From IMG/VR virus record IMGVR_UViG_3300028384_000649, positions 1 through 34,853 of that record: DNA of 34,853 nucleotides; one strand, given 5' to 3'. Shown here in pieces: positions 7,488-17,511 of the stretch. A program made the position numbers and the translations under genes. Positions within the stretch are counted from its first letter, which is position 1. Each line of letters opens with the position of its first letter. The stretch is from a virus. A model generated the notes under the pieces. It had not been told where the DNA came from. It saw only the letters and a list, made by a program, of their open reading frames with translations, and searched no databases.

Positions 7488-8381
7488 ATGGCTTTAGCAC
7501 AATATACACCCAAAGAATACTACAATAGTAAGAATCAAGGCTATTATCAATTTGTTACAATAGATGATATAATAAGTAATTTTTTGGTTTCATATGTTGG
7601 CGATGATAAAATTATAAAGTCAGCAAAAAGAACTGAAGTTTCTTATCATGCACAGCGTACATTGCAAGAGCTAAGTTATGATACAATAGATAATGTAAAA
7701 TCTATTGAGGTTGAAATACCACCTTCAATGTCTATACCTATTCCTCATGACTTTGTAAGTTATGTAAGAATAACTTGTTTAGACGAAGCAGGATTAGAAA
7801 GACCTTTAAAACCAAATCAAAATACAACCGCACCTACGCCTTATTTGCAAGATGATGAATACAATTATCTATATGATGATAAGGGTAATGTGCTGGTAGC
7901 TAAAGAATCTGAAGCTGTAAAAAGATTTAAAAACCAAAAAGACAATGCTTACAGCACGACGGATGCATCGGATATAACTTATTTAGAAGAAGGGTATGGT
8001 TATAATGTTGATTATGGCAAGCGATATGGAATTGATCCTATATCAGCTAATAAAAATGATACATTTATAATTGATCAACCTAAAGGTGTTATATCATTTA
8101 GCAATGGCGTTAAAAACAAAATTATTATTATAAAATACGTTTCAGACGGATTAAATGTTGACGGCGACATGCAACTTCATAAGTTTGCTGAAGAAGCAAT
8201 GTATAAATCTATAGCGCTTGGTATTATGTCTGCTAAAGCTAATATACCTGAGTATCAAATAAATAGACTTAAAAAAGAAAAGAAAGCAGCAATGCGATCG
8301 GCTAAACTTAGATTAGCTAATATAAATATTGAAGATCTTACGCAGGTTATGCGTGGTAAATCTAAACAAATTAAACACTAA
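7488..8381 (+). CDS. Head-tail connector / tail-tubular-A-like protein
   Basis: This 297-residue protein shows features of P22 gp4/T7 gp11-type adaptors. An N-terminal helical part (TIDDIISNFLVSYVGDDKII, then KRTEVSYHAQRTLQELSYDT) is followed by the strand pair SIEVEIPPSMSIPIPHDFVS (about residues 70-89). A variable middle comes next, then DTFIIDQPKGVISFSNGV with a strand IIIIKYVSDG, and a C-terminal helical region rich in Ala and Lys (FAEEAMYKSIALGIMSAKAN). It starts three bases after the preceding stop and ends in a TAATG fusion with the giant tail gene at 8381, so its translation is coupled to that gene. It would form a ring below the portal. The family call is by pattern only. Confidence 0.55.
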   Translation: MALAQYTPKEYYNSKNQGYYQFVTIDDIISNFLVSYVGDDKIIKSAKRTEVSYHAQRTLQELSYDTIDNVKSIEVEIPPSMSIPIPHDFVSYVRITCLDEAGLERPLKPNQNTTAPTPYLQDDEYNYLYDDKGNVLVAKESEAVKRFKNQKDNAYSTTDASDITYLEEGYGYNVDYGKRYGIDPISANKNDTFIIDQPKGVISFSNGVKNKIIIIKYVSDGLNVDGDMQLHKFAEEAMYKSIALGIMSAKANIPEYQINRLKKEKKAAMRSAKLRLANINIEDLTQVMRGKSKQIKH

Positions 8382-11300
8382 TGGCGGAACTAAAGCACAC
8401 CTTTACGTCGGGTAGAATGAATAAAGACCTAGACGATAGACTTGTACCTAACGGTGAATATATTGATGCTTTAAATATTCAAATTTCGTCTTCAGAAGGT
8501 TCTGACGTAGGAGCTATAGAAAATTTACTTGGTAATAAGCAGTTAAGTGATTTAAATTTAACAAATGCTGTTACTATTGGGTCTATTTCTTATGGCTTGA
8601 AAAACAAAATATATTGGTTTGTTACTTCAGACAATGCTGACGTCGTATTAGAGTTTGATGAAAAGACAAAACAAATTACCACTGTATTAAGAGACGCTAA
8701 ATCTACCGAAACAATAGAGTTAGATTCTGTAGTACTTACTTCTAACATTGACTCAGAATTAATAATTGAAAATTTTATAGACTCTTCTATAAGTAACTCT
8801 TTTAATTTACAAAAAATACCGCTGCTCACAAATGAAGAAGCAATTACAAATAGTAATGTTGATTTGACCTGTGAAGACCCTAGTATAAGTATATCTATTC
8901 CTAAAAATACTATTGTTAAGCGTGACGAAAACAACAAATTAGTATTTAAGAATATAATATATGATTATAGTACTTACGGTAATATAGATGTTACTGCAAC
9001 TTATACTAATTCTGGTATTTTAAATTTTTCAAAAAGCAACAAAATAACGGGTATAAATATTGTGGATGACATGCTGTTCTGGACGGACAATTTAAATCAA
9101 CCACGTAAAATTTATATACCAAAATTTAAAAAATATTCTTTAAATTTTCCTAATGAGGATACTAAAATAGAATATGAAGTAAAAAATCAACAAACTCAAG
9201 TTAAGGAAAAATTAACCCGGCCTTTTACTGAAGATGATATATTAGTAATTAAGAAGTCACCTATTAATGCACCAAGCATTGAGCTTTTTGATAACGCAGC
9301 TGGAGGCTTGGTTGAAATACAAAAGTCATTAAATCTTTTTGACAAGGCTATTGGTGACATTATAAAAATAGAAAATTTACCAGAAAACCCAGTATGGAAG
9401 CCTGGTGATTTTGTAAACATAACATCTGAAGACACAGATATTATAGTGCAGGCAAATGTAAAGTCTATATTTAATGATCCTGCCGTAAATAATTTAATTG
9501 AGTTAACAGTAGTTACTATTGAAAATGAGACTACAAATGAATCATTTAATTTTGATATTTCACTAAAACAAAAGAAACCTTTATACGAACTTAATTTTGC
9601 TAGGTTTGCATATAGATGGAAATATAAAGATGGGGAATACTCTTCTATATCTCCTTTTTCAGTGCCTGCTTTTATTGCCGATGAATTTAAATATGACGGT
9701 AAAGAAGCATACAATCATGGGATGATAAATAAACTACAAAAAGTAGTTTTATCTAGCTTTGATATTCCTGGAGACGACGTAGCAGAAATTGACATACTGT
9801 TTAAAGAAACTAGGAATAACAATATATATGTATACGAAACTAAGAAAAAATTAGATTTCGAAGCTCCAGTTCTTCCTCAAGTTGCGTCTACTGTGGTAAT
9901 TGAAAAAGAAAAAATACATTCAATAATACCAAATGATCAACTTCTTAGAGCATGGGATAATGTGCCTCGCAAGGCAAAGGCTCAAGATGTAACCGCAAAT
10001 AGAATTATATACGGTAATTATGTGCAAAACTACGACGTATATAATGATCCTATTTTTAATATAGGTTTGACGCAGCGTAAAGATGGTTTAAAAAGAACTA
10101 TTAAATCAGATAGAAACTATCAATTAGGTGTAGTGTATATGGACGCATATAATCGTCAAACACCTGTGCTAAGTGGCGATAATAGCAGTAAAAAAATAGA
10201 TAAAGCTAATTCTGTTGTAGAAAATAAATTTACGCTACAATTAAACCACGAGCCGCCTGCTTGGGCTGAATATTTTAAATACTATATAAAAGATAACTCT
10301 GGCGAATATTACAATATAGCTGTTGACAGATTCTATCAAGATATTGAAAATGGTTTTACATATATATCAGTACCATCTAGTGATAGAAACAAAGTAACAA
10401 ATGAGCATTATTTATTATTAAAGAAAAAACACGGGGCTAATGAGCCTGTTTTATCAAAAGATAATAGGTATAAAATAATAGATATATTTAATGAGCCGCC
10501 TGAATTTATTACAAATAGAAAAAGAGAAATATATTCTATTGGCGATATAGTGTTTACTGACGACTATTCGGGTAGCGGTGGCGGAAGTGAAATATTGCAA
10601 AAGGATCAATCTGGGAGCTTCGGAGCCGCGCCTGCTAAAGATTATAATGTAATTCAAATTAAAGGCGCTAGCGGCGGTCAAAACGACGGTGGCATATGGG
10701 ATGGCGTTCCTTCAGAGGATGCAAAACAGTTAAAGCAAGGTAGATTTATTAGATTTACTTTTGGAGATAAAGAATCTGACACGTATGAAATAAAAAGTGT
10801 ACAACAGCACCCGGCAGGATCTATTGAAATTAAATTAACTGTTACTGAACCATTCGGGGAAGACGTTGAAATAATATGGCAAAAAGCATCACCAAATTAT
10901 TTAGGAACTACTTCTGGTGATAGAGCAAACGCTAGTGGTGTTGGTATATTAATTTTAGAAGAATATTCCGCAGCCGGCGATAAAGAATTTGATGGTAGGT
11001 TTTTTATTAAACTAAAAACAAATGCAACTCTTACAGATTCAATAGTAACACAGTCTATTGGGGGTGTGTCATATTTAGCAAAAGATGCTATATTATTAAA
11101 TGGTATATACCCAAAGTCTTATGATAGCTATAGAAATGACAATAACTATAACAATTCAGCAAGGTATAAAAACAGTGCGCTAACTGATCCGCCAAATCAC
11201 TTTGTTGTTTCTGACGGTGGATCTACAACAAATGGCTCAACCGCTGAATCAGGCAAATATTCTACATTAGGAGGCCTTGATTACAATATTACTTTAGAGC

Positions 11301-14300
11301 AGTCTACGCATAGGAATGATGGGGCTTTTGACCAAATAACTAGACAAATAAAAATTGGTGATTTTGTAAGATTTAAAAATTCAGACGGTAGCGATCACCA
11401 CGAAACAGTATATGAAGTAGGGTCTATTAGGTATCACGATAAAAAAGATCAAAAACAAGGCGGCACTAAAAAACGTACAATAAAATGTGTATCTATACGA
11501 TTTATAGATGAGGATGGCGAGTTTAAGGCGCTTGATGAAAAAGTATGCGTGCGTAATCAAAATACCACGGGAAATGAACCCGTGATGGAAATATTGCAAA
11601 AATTAGATAATGAAAAAATAATCATTAAAGAACCTGCAATATTTGAAACAGAACCACTTGAAAGCAAAACAGATTTAGATATATATTATGAAACTGAAAA
11701 AGCTTTTGATATTATTGAGCATGGGCAAATACATGAACTAGATTGGTATAATGCAATAACATTTGGAAACGGTGTAGAGTCAAATAGAATACGTGATGAT
11801 TTTAATTCTATTTTTATTGATAATGGAGTTAGAGCATCTGCTCCTTTAGCAGAACAATTTAAAGAAGAACATAAATTTAATGGATTAATATGGTCTGGCA
11901 TTATAAATTCTAGATCAGGGGTAAATCAAAGTAATCAATTTAATGTAGCTAATCCAATAACAAAAGATTTATTGCCATCATATGGCAGTATACAGAAATT
12001 ATTTTCTCGTGACAACGATATAGTTATATATTGTGAAGATAAAATATTAAAAGCTTTAGCCGATAAAGACATTTTATATAACGCTGATGGGTCATCAAAT
12101 TTAGTTGCATCTAATAGGGTTATAGGTAATGTAATACCTTTTAACGGCGAATATGGGATATCTGAAGTTCCTGAATCTTTTGCTTTTTATGGATTTAGAG
12201 CCTACAGTGCTGATCCTAAAAGAGGCGTGATACTTAGACTTTCAATGGATGGCCTAACTGTTATTTCTGCAAATAACATGAACGACTTCTTTAGAGACCG
12301 CTTAAATAACAACACTATAGCTAGTGCTTCTTACGATAACCGTAATAAATTATATAATATAAGTTTCGATAATTTAGATACTGTATGTTTTAGTGAGGGA
12401 GTTAATGGATGGGTATCAAGAAAGTCTTTTATACCAGAAAATGGTATTTCATTAAATAATTCCTTTTACTCTTATAACAATGGAGAAATTTGGGAGCATG
12501 ACAACCTAACTGTTCCTCATAATAATTTTTACGGAGAACAGTACATAAGTTCTGTTGATTTCATTATTAATGATAATCCGTCTGTAATTAAGAAATTTAA
12601 AACTCTAGGATACGAAGGGACTAATGGATGGAAAGCTAAGACAATAAAGACAGACCAAGTAACAGGCAAGGAAGCATCGTTCATAGAAAAAGAAAACAAG
12701 TATTTTGCTAATATTACACAAGAAGTAAAAACAACAGCCGCACTTGATCAAAAGAATTTTTCTACGCAAGGTATAGGTAGATCTGTTAGAAAAACAAATG
12801 AAAGTGATTATAACACTCAAATAGGAAATGTTTCTAATACTACGGCTACGTTTGTTCTTAACACAGGCAGTACTCTTTTTAATACGGCAAATGTTGTAAA
12901 GACACAACAACCAGGTGAACGCATTTCTTCTATAGTATGGCGAATTAATGCTACATCTGGCTACACTATAAAAGCTAGCGAGTTTTTTGGAAACAATTTT
13001 ACATTTGAGCAATCTTCAAACAATGTGGTTATAGCAACACTAACGCTTGATATGCTGCAGCCTAACTCAGATCAAACATTTAATTATACTATTTCTGGTA
13101 AAGCAAATAAAATACCAATAGTTCAAAAAGGAACATATGCTATAAATAATGGCAATTTTGATTTCACAGGGCAAGCGTCTGGAAGCTATAATGTTAACGG
13201 TGACTTTGGAGTTGAAAGAATAATAAACGAAAGAGTTATTACTGCTAATGCAGGTTATTTTTTAGAGGATAAGAACTTTACGGTAAATAACAGCTTAGTT
13301 ACTTTACAGTTAAACAAAATTTCTTCAAGTGTATATAAAATTATAGAAAAAATTTATATACCTTCTACCACAACAACATTAAATTACGAAGTTACAGTAG
13401 CACCTTCTGAAATTATTGTAGAAGATTTAAAAATATTTTCAAAAACAATAGACACATCTGCTTTAAATAATTTAAAAAGTCAAAGATCACTTGTTGTTAA
13501 AGGAGAAAAAGACGCTGAGGTTAATATTATATTTAGCGATACTTCCTCTACTATATTTGATATAAATGTAAAACTTGATGATAGCGGCAAAAAAGAACTA
13601 CTGCTTGATTTCCCGGCTGGAAACGATGCTGAAACGTATACCATTAAGTTTAAAGCTTTAGACGGAAGTGAATTTGATGATTCTTTTGGAAATCAAACAA
13701 TTACAATATCTAGAGCTGCTAAAATTCGTAAAACTGTAAACTTTGTAGTATATTTTGACGGCAGTAAAACTGAATCTTTTAGCATTACTGATTATATTAA
13801 TACAACACACGATAGAGCATTTTCTATAGAGTTAACTTTAGCAACTGGCACGTATACTATTGGAAGACAACCTAATAATAGTGATGTAGATTTTGGTATA
13901 AATCAAAACGGATCAAGTGTTGTTCTTGATTCTTTAGTTTTCGCAGCTAGTCCAAATACAAATAAGGTTACTATTGCTGGTGATTTAACAATAAGCAATC
14001 TTATAGAAGATGAAACATACGTGCTAAATATATCAAATTTAGTTGGCAAGGATGTTACAACAACTTTTGATTTTGATACTAATTCAAAAGATGGAACAGG
14101 ATCAGGTAATTATACTGCTGATTCCGATACGTATACTGTAACCGGCGGTGCTGGTTTAGAATCAACACCAACAGAAGCTTCATATTTTTGGACTTTAACG
14201 CCTTCTGCCTCGTATTTATTTAAAGACGATATAGACGGTGATGATTTTGAGTTTTTAGATTCTTCAAATGGAAGCGTTATAGATAAATACGCTTTGAATG

Positions 14301-16372
14301 AAGAAATACTTGTTAGAAAAGTAAATGATAATTTAGAGGTTGGATTTAAATCAACGACTTTCACGCAGCCTGCTACAAGCCAAACGTTTACTGTACGGCC
14401 TAAAAATAGCACTACAATTACAGAAGCTAAACCAGCTACCAACGCTCCAACTGTTAATTTAAAAGTTAACTTCAATGCTTATTTAGATAATTTTGATAAC
14501 CCTAAATATATAATACCAAGTGTATCTAATTATGCAGCAGCAAGCGTAAGAAATTTGCCACATTCAACAGATTATCTTTTTCAAGCGGTTATTCCTTTAG
14601 CTACATCAATTAATGATGGTGTTGTAGACTCCGCAAATTTTACAGACGCTGCTAAATTTAAATACATAGAAAAACAAGGAGCTACTAAATTGTCACAGCC
14701 ATCAGCAGGCACGTACAATATTTTAACTGATACTTCAAGCACAAAAGCTATAACTAGTAAGTTCTCCTATGATACAACTAATCATGAACTTACAGCAAAT
14801 GTATTAGTTAATTTACAAAGCGACGCTACAGCAGCTTACTTAGAAGTAGACATTGATTTTTTACTAGATAGTACAAAAAAATACGATGGAACAACTCTTA
14901 AAGATAAGTATCATATAATACAATTAAAACAATTTGTTGATTGTACTCACCAACCCGGAGGTGCAAATGAAGATGAAAAAATATATTCTTCTGATAGTGA
15001 AACAGATAATAATTATCCTAAGTACAGAGCTACCAGCGCAACTCCCAGTGAAGGGGATAGAATATATGTACAATATCAAAGTTCCGATGTTCTTCCTGGA
15101 TATATACTATCAAACAGTGATGGCTATATTATAAAAGATGATATTAATTTATATGATATACGTTCAGAAAAATTAGTTAAAAAAGAAGAGTGCCAAATTA
15201 TTGTAACAGACGATAATAATATTGTTCAGGACCCCGCAAGAGATGCAATATATATGCCTTACTCATTGCCAGCCGGAGGGCCAGGAATGAATTTTTATAA
15301 AGTATATAATGATGTTGTAGTAAATGGCTATCCTATAAAAAGTGATATATATAAGGATCAAAAGGTTAAATTAACTATGGAATGGAACGTAATTGACTTT
15401 TCCAATAGTTCAGCTCCATTTTATAAAGGTGCTCCTTTTTCTACAGAAGCTCAAAAATTTGAATCTAATGCTAAATTAAAAGAATTTATAGAATCAAATA
15501 ATAGCACTACAAATTATAATTATGTAAAAAATCAATTAAGCACCGAAGCTGGTATTGATAATGTATTTGCGGCAGGAGGAAACGTTAAACAATCAAACGT
15601 TATTGGGGATGTTCAAGAAGAACCTATAGTTGTTTCAAACCCAACTACCACTAATAACGGCGTTATAACACAAGTGGTATATTTTAATAGCAACGGAGAA
15701 TCAGCTATTAATCTTGGTGTATATAGAGGCGCAAGAGGTTATGGAGTAGAAATTAAATTACCGGGAGTAAAACCAGAAAGATATAAATTGCTTTACAATT
15801 TATATATAGGTAGAGGGTACGCTGACGCTACAGCGCACCAATATGCTATAGGAGCTGTAACACCTAGAGGATATGGGTATGTAAATCCAACATTACAAAT
15901 ATTTGCACCCCCTATGTACCGTCCTTTACCCGACATATCAGATAATAGCAATCTTGCTCTTTATGGTAGAAACAGTGGAATTTATAGACAAAATGCAGGA
16001 GGTGTTATAAGTTATAATGAGTATGCTTGGCAAAACGGTATATATCGCCCTACTAATAACTTAAGCTATAATTTTTCAGCGTCAAGAGATAATGTAAAAA
16101 TTAAATTATTAGCAGGACCTAGTCTTAATAAACAAGTTCTAGGGGCTAGTGACTTCTATGACGGCAATAAAGATTGGCCCTTTAATTCAACAGATGCAAA
16201 TAAAAAGCATGTTCAAGAAATTATGGGAGCTGGCGGTTTATCATTAAGTGGTAATACGTGGGAATTTATAGATGAATATTTAACCGATATTAAAATAAAT
16301 AGAACTGAATTAAACGGAGGTGATGGTATTTCAGATAGAGATACTAATTACTGGGAGCATGTAACACAATAA
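8381..16372 (+). CDS. Giant tail hub/stabilisation-type structural protein (2663 aa)
   Basis: The N-terminus (MAELKHTFTSGRMNKDLDDR, then LVPNGEYIDALNIQISSSEG) matches a signature I recall from marine phage proteins compared with P22 gp10-type tail stabilisation proteins. The first ~1450 residues are beta-rich and lack membrane segments. Near 1407-1447 is YEGTNGWKAKTIKTD followed by FIEKENKYFANI, again conserved in my recollection. Residues ~1500-2190 consist of Ser/Thr/Asn-rich beta modules. Three segments starting at about 1526, 1625 and 1944 share a pattern: small residue-Tyr, an aromatic or hydrophobic strand, then a closing strand rich in Thr and Phe. These look like Ig-like decorations that could contact the host surface. 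The C-terminal ~470 residues form a distinct region with Gly/Tyr-rich stretches. The start is fused to the upstream stop (TAATG). Receptor binding is inference. Length is far above the P22 gp10 size. Confidence 0.6.
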   Translation: MAELKHTFTSGRMNKDLDDRLVPNGEYIDALNIQISSSEGSDVGAIENLLGNKQLSDLNLTNAVTIGSISYGLKNKIYWFVTSDNADVVLEFDEKTKQITTVLRDAKSTETIELDSVVLTSNIDSELIIENFIDSSISNSFNLQKIPLLTNEEAITNSNVDLTCEDPSISISIPKNTIVKRDENNKLVFKNIIYDYSTYGNIDVTATYTNSGILNFSKSNKITGINIVDDMLFWTDNLNQPRKIYIPKFKKYSLNFPNEDTKIEYEVKNQQTQVKEKLTRPFTEDDILVIKKSPINAPSIELFDNAAGGLVEIQKSLNLFDKAIGDIIKIENLPENPVWKPGDFVNITSEDTDIIVQANVKSIFNDPAVNNLIELTVVTIENETTNESFNFDISLKQKKPLYELNFARFAYRWKYKDGEYSSISPFSVPAFIADEFKYDGKEAYNHGMINKLQKVVLSSFDIPGDDVAEIDILFKETRNNNIYVYETKKKLDFEAPVLPQVASTVVIEKEKIHSIIPNDQLLRAWDNVPRKAKAQDVTANRIIYGNYVQNYDVYNDPIFNIGLTQRKDGLKRTIKSDRNYQLGVVYMDAYNRQTPVLSGDNSSKKIDKANSVVENKFTLQLNHEPPAWAEYFKYYIKDNSGEYYNIAVDRFYQDIENGFTYISVPSSDRNKVTNEHYLLLKKKHGANEPVLSKDNRYKIIDIFNEPPEFITNRKREIYSIGDIVFTDDYSGSGGGSEILQKDQSGSFGAAPAKDYNVIQIKGASGGQNDGGIWDGVPSEDAKQLKQGRFIRFTFGDKESDTYEIKSVQQHPAGSIEIKLTVTEPFGEDVEIIWQKASPNYLGTTSGDRANASGVGILILEEYSAAGDKEFDGRFFIKLKTNATLTDSIVTQSIGGVSYLAKDAILLNGIYPKSYDSYRNDNNYNNSARYKNSALTDPPNHFVVSDGGSTTNGSTAESGKYSTLGGLDYNITLEQSTHRNDGAFDQITRQIKIGDFVRFKNSDGSDHHETVYEVGSIRYHDKKDQKQGGTKKRTIKCVSIRFIDEDGEFKALDEKVCVRNQNTTGNEPVMEILQKLDNEKIIIKEPAIFETEPLESKTDLDIYYETEKAFDIIEHGQIHELDWYNAITFGNGVESNRIRDDFNSIFIDNGVRASAPLAEQFKEEHKFNGLIWSGIINSRSGVNQSNQFNVANPITKDLLPSYGSIQKLFSRDNDIVIYCEDKILKALADKDILYNADGSSNLVASNRVIGNVIPFNGEYGISEVPESFAFYGFRAYSADPKRGVILRLSMDGLTVISANNMNDFFRDRLNNNTIASASYDNRNKLYNISFDNLDTVCFSEGVNGWVSRKSFIPENGISLNNSFYSYNNGEIWEHDNLTVPHNNFYGEQYISSVDFIINDNPSVIKKFKTLGYEGTNGWKAKTIKTDQVTGKEASFIEKENKYFANITQEVKTTAALDQKNFSTQGIGRSVRKTNESDYNTQIGNVSNTTATFVLNTGSTLFNTANVVKTQQPGERISSIVWRINATSGYTIKASEFFGNNFTFEQSSNNVVIATLTLDMLQPNSDQTFNYTISGKANKIPIVQKGTYAINNGNFDFTGQASGSYNVNGDFGVERIINERVITANAGYFLEDKNFTVNNSLVTLQLNKISSSVYKIIEKIYIPSTTTTLNYEVTVAPSEIIVEDLKIFSKTIDTSALNNLKSQRSLVVKGEKDAEVNIIFSDTSSTIFDINVKLDDSGKKELLLDFPAGNDAETYTIKFKALDGSEFDDSFGNQTITISRAAKIRKTVNFVVYFDGSKTESFSITDYINTTHDRAFSIELTLATGTYTIGRQPNNSDVDFGINQNGSSVVLDSLVFAASPNTNKVTIAGDLTISNLIEDETYVLNISNLVGKDVTTTFDFDTNSKDGTGSGNYTADSDTYTVTGGAGLESTPTEASYFWTLTPSASYLFKDDIDGDDFEFLDSSNGSVIDKYALNEEILVRKVNDNLEVGFKSTTFTQPATSQTFTVRPKNSTTITEAKPATNAPTVNLKVNFNAYLDNFDNPKYIIPSVSNYAAASVRNLPHSTDYLFQAVIPLATSINDGVVDSANFTDAAKFKYIEKQGATKLSQPSAGTYNILTDTSSTKAITSKFSYDTTNHELTANVLVNLQSDATAAYLEVDIDFLLDSTKKYDGTTLKDKYHIIQLKQFVDCTHQPGGANEDEKIYSSDSETDNNYPKYRATSATPSEGDRIYVQYQSSDVLPGYILSNSDGYIIKDDINLYDIRSEKLVKKEECQIIVTDDNNIVQDPARDAIYMPYSLPAGGPGMNFYKVYNDVVVNGYPIKSDIYKDQKVKLTMEWNVIDFSNSSAPFYKGAPFSTEAQKFESNAKLKEFIESNNSTTNYNYVKNQLSTEAGIDNVFAAGGNVKQSNVIGDVQEEPIVVSNPTTTNNGVITQVVYFNSNGESAINLGVYRGARGYGVEIKLPGVKPERYKLLYNLYIGRGYADATAHQYAIGAVTPRGYGYVNPTLQIFAPPMYRPLPDISDNSNLALYGRNSGIYRQNAGGVISYNEYAWQNGIYRPTNNLSYNFSASRDNVKIKLLAGPSLNKQVLGASDFYDGNKDWPFNSTDANKKHVQEIMGAGGLSLSGNTWEFIDEYLTDIKINRTELNGGDGISDRDTNYWEHVTQ

Positions 16373-16374
16373 CT

Positions 16375-16698
16375 ATGGCAAATTTAACAATAAATTTTGA
16401 TAACGAGATAAACGCTTCTTTACAAAAAGGAGATACTGTTTTATATTTAAAAGATGAAAATCTTGTTGAACTAGGTTCTTGTGTTTCTGTAGCGTCTAAT
16501 AGAAAAAGTTTTATCGTAGATGTATTAGCAACAGCTCAGCGCCCCAAAATAGGCGATTACTTTATGTTTGCTAAAAATAATGTAATAAATAGTAGTGGAC
16601 TTATTGGCTATCAAGCCACTATAAAAATGGAAAATGATAGCACAGAATTTTGTGAATTATACGCTGTAAACAGCGAAACAATGTTTAGTAGTAATTAA
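16375..16698 (+). CDS. Small virion-region protein, unknown
   Basis: This 107-residue beta-rich protein has no membrane or signal segment. Visible features are LTINFDNEINASLQKGDTVL (3-22) and KIGDYFMFAKNNVINSSGLI (about 58-77), where SGLIGYQATIKMEN resembles the closing strand of small tail or spike-associated proteins. It lies two bases after the giant tail gene and two bases before the next gene, in the tail/ejection block, so it is probably translated with them. I recall similar ~100-residue genes downstream of the giant protein in marine phages. No function is known to me. Confidence 0.5.
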   Translation: MANLTINFDNEINASLQKGDTVLYLKDENLVELGSCVSVASNRKSFIVDVLATAQRPKIGDYFMFAKNNVINSSGLIGYQATIKMENDSTEFCELYAVNSETMFSSN

Positions 16699-16700
16699 TT

Positions 16701-17501
16701 ATGAATAATCAATCACCCTTACAACAAAGACCAGCCGTGTCAACAGCTAGTGCTATAAATCCCGTTGGGTTGCAGTCTTTTGCAACACAAGGGCCAACTG
16801 CTATGAGTGGCAGCGCAATAAACGCTGCATTAAAAGGACCATCTTCTTTACCCTCTGGCCCCAGCGGATTTAGTCAAGCGGTCAAAGGTACAGCTCAAGA
16901 TGATCCTGGCGCATTTGGACAAATAGCACAAGGTTTAGCCGGTATGGCGGGCGGTTTGATTGGTGGTCGTGCACGCAGAAGAGAGCAAAGAGCAGCAAGA
17001 GCAGAATTAGCGCAACAAAGAGCTGCATATGAATCATTTGAATTTAAAGATCCTTCAGCTAATCTAACTAATCCATTTGAAGATTTAACTGTAAATCAAC
17101 AACAAGCACAGTTTGCTTCTCAACAACAGCAACAAGCTTTAGCAGGTACGCTTTCTGGCTTATCTGGAGCTGCTGGTGGATCTGGAATTGCTGCATTAGC
17201 ACAAACATTAGCACAACAGTCTTCAGCTAATTTACAAGCCTCTTCTGCAAGTATTGGTCAACAAGAAAGCGCTAATCAAATGATGAGAGCGAGAGGTCAA
17301 CAAAATCTTGAAACTGCAAGAGCAGCAGGACAGCAAGCTAAAGAAGCAAAGGAATTTGGTAGAACAGAAACATTATTTGGCATGGCTCAACAACGCAAGG
17401 CTGCAGCAGATGAGGCAAGAAGAGCCGCAACAGAAGGCTTAGTTGGTGGAATAGCTAACGTAGCCACAGGAGGCGCTAGAGTATTAGCCGGAGGAATGTA
17501 A
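16701..17501 (+). CDS. Ala/Gln-rich internal virion (ejection) protein candidate
   Basis: This 266-residue protein is dominated by Ala, Gln, Gly and Ser. Two small-residue hydrophobic segments could insert into membranes: residues about 73-89 (GQIAQGLAGMAGGLIGG), followed at once by a basic cluster RARRREQRAAR, and the C-terminus (GLVGGIANVATGGARVLAGG). The middle has long amphipathic helices with QQQQ runs and a GSGIAALAQTLAQQS segment. Composition and place, directly before another helical protein and a 2055-residue giant, match the three-gene ejection cassettes of podoviruses (T7 gp14-15-16 or P22 gp7-20-16), whose products leave the capsid and form a channel across the envelope. Assignment as the gp14-like member is inference. 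Confidence 0.55.
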   Translation: MNNQSPLQQRPAVSTASAINPVGLQSFATQGPTAMSGSAINAALKGPSSLPSGPSGFSQAVKGTAQDDPGAFGQIAQGLAGMAGGLIGGRARRREQRAARAELAQQRAAYESFEFKDPSANLTNPFEDLTVNQQQAQFASQQQQQALAGTLSGLSGAAGGSGIAALAQTLAQQSSANLQASSASIGQQESANQMMRARGQQNLETARAAGQQAKEAKEFGRTETLFGMAQQRKAAADEARRAATEGLVGGIANVATGGARVLAGGM

Positions 17502-17511
17502 AATATAAAAT

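Noticed and set aside
9196-9714. A 172-codon - strand frame inside the giant tail gene, and similar ones at 8590, 14110 and 17967
   Set aside because: All lie opposite continuous structural genes with no leader, motif or operon context, so they are shadow frames.
11566-11584. Six-bp hairpin (cacggg/cccgtg) within the giant tail gene
   Set aside because: It is short, without a T-run, and within coding sequence; chance occurrence is likely.
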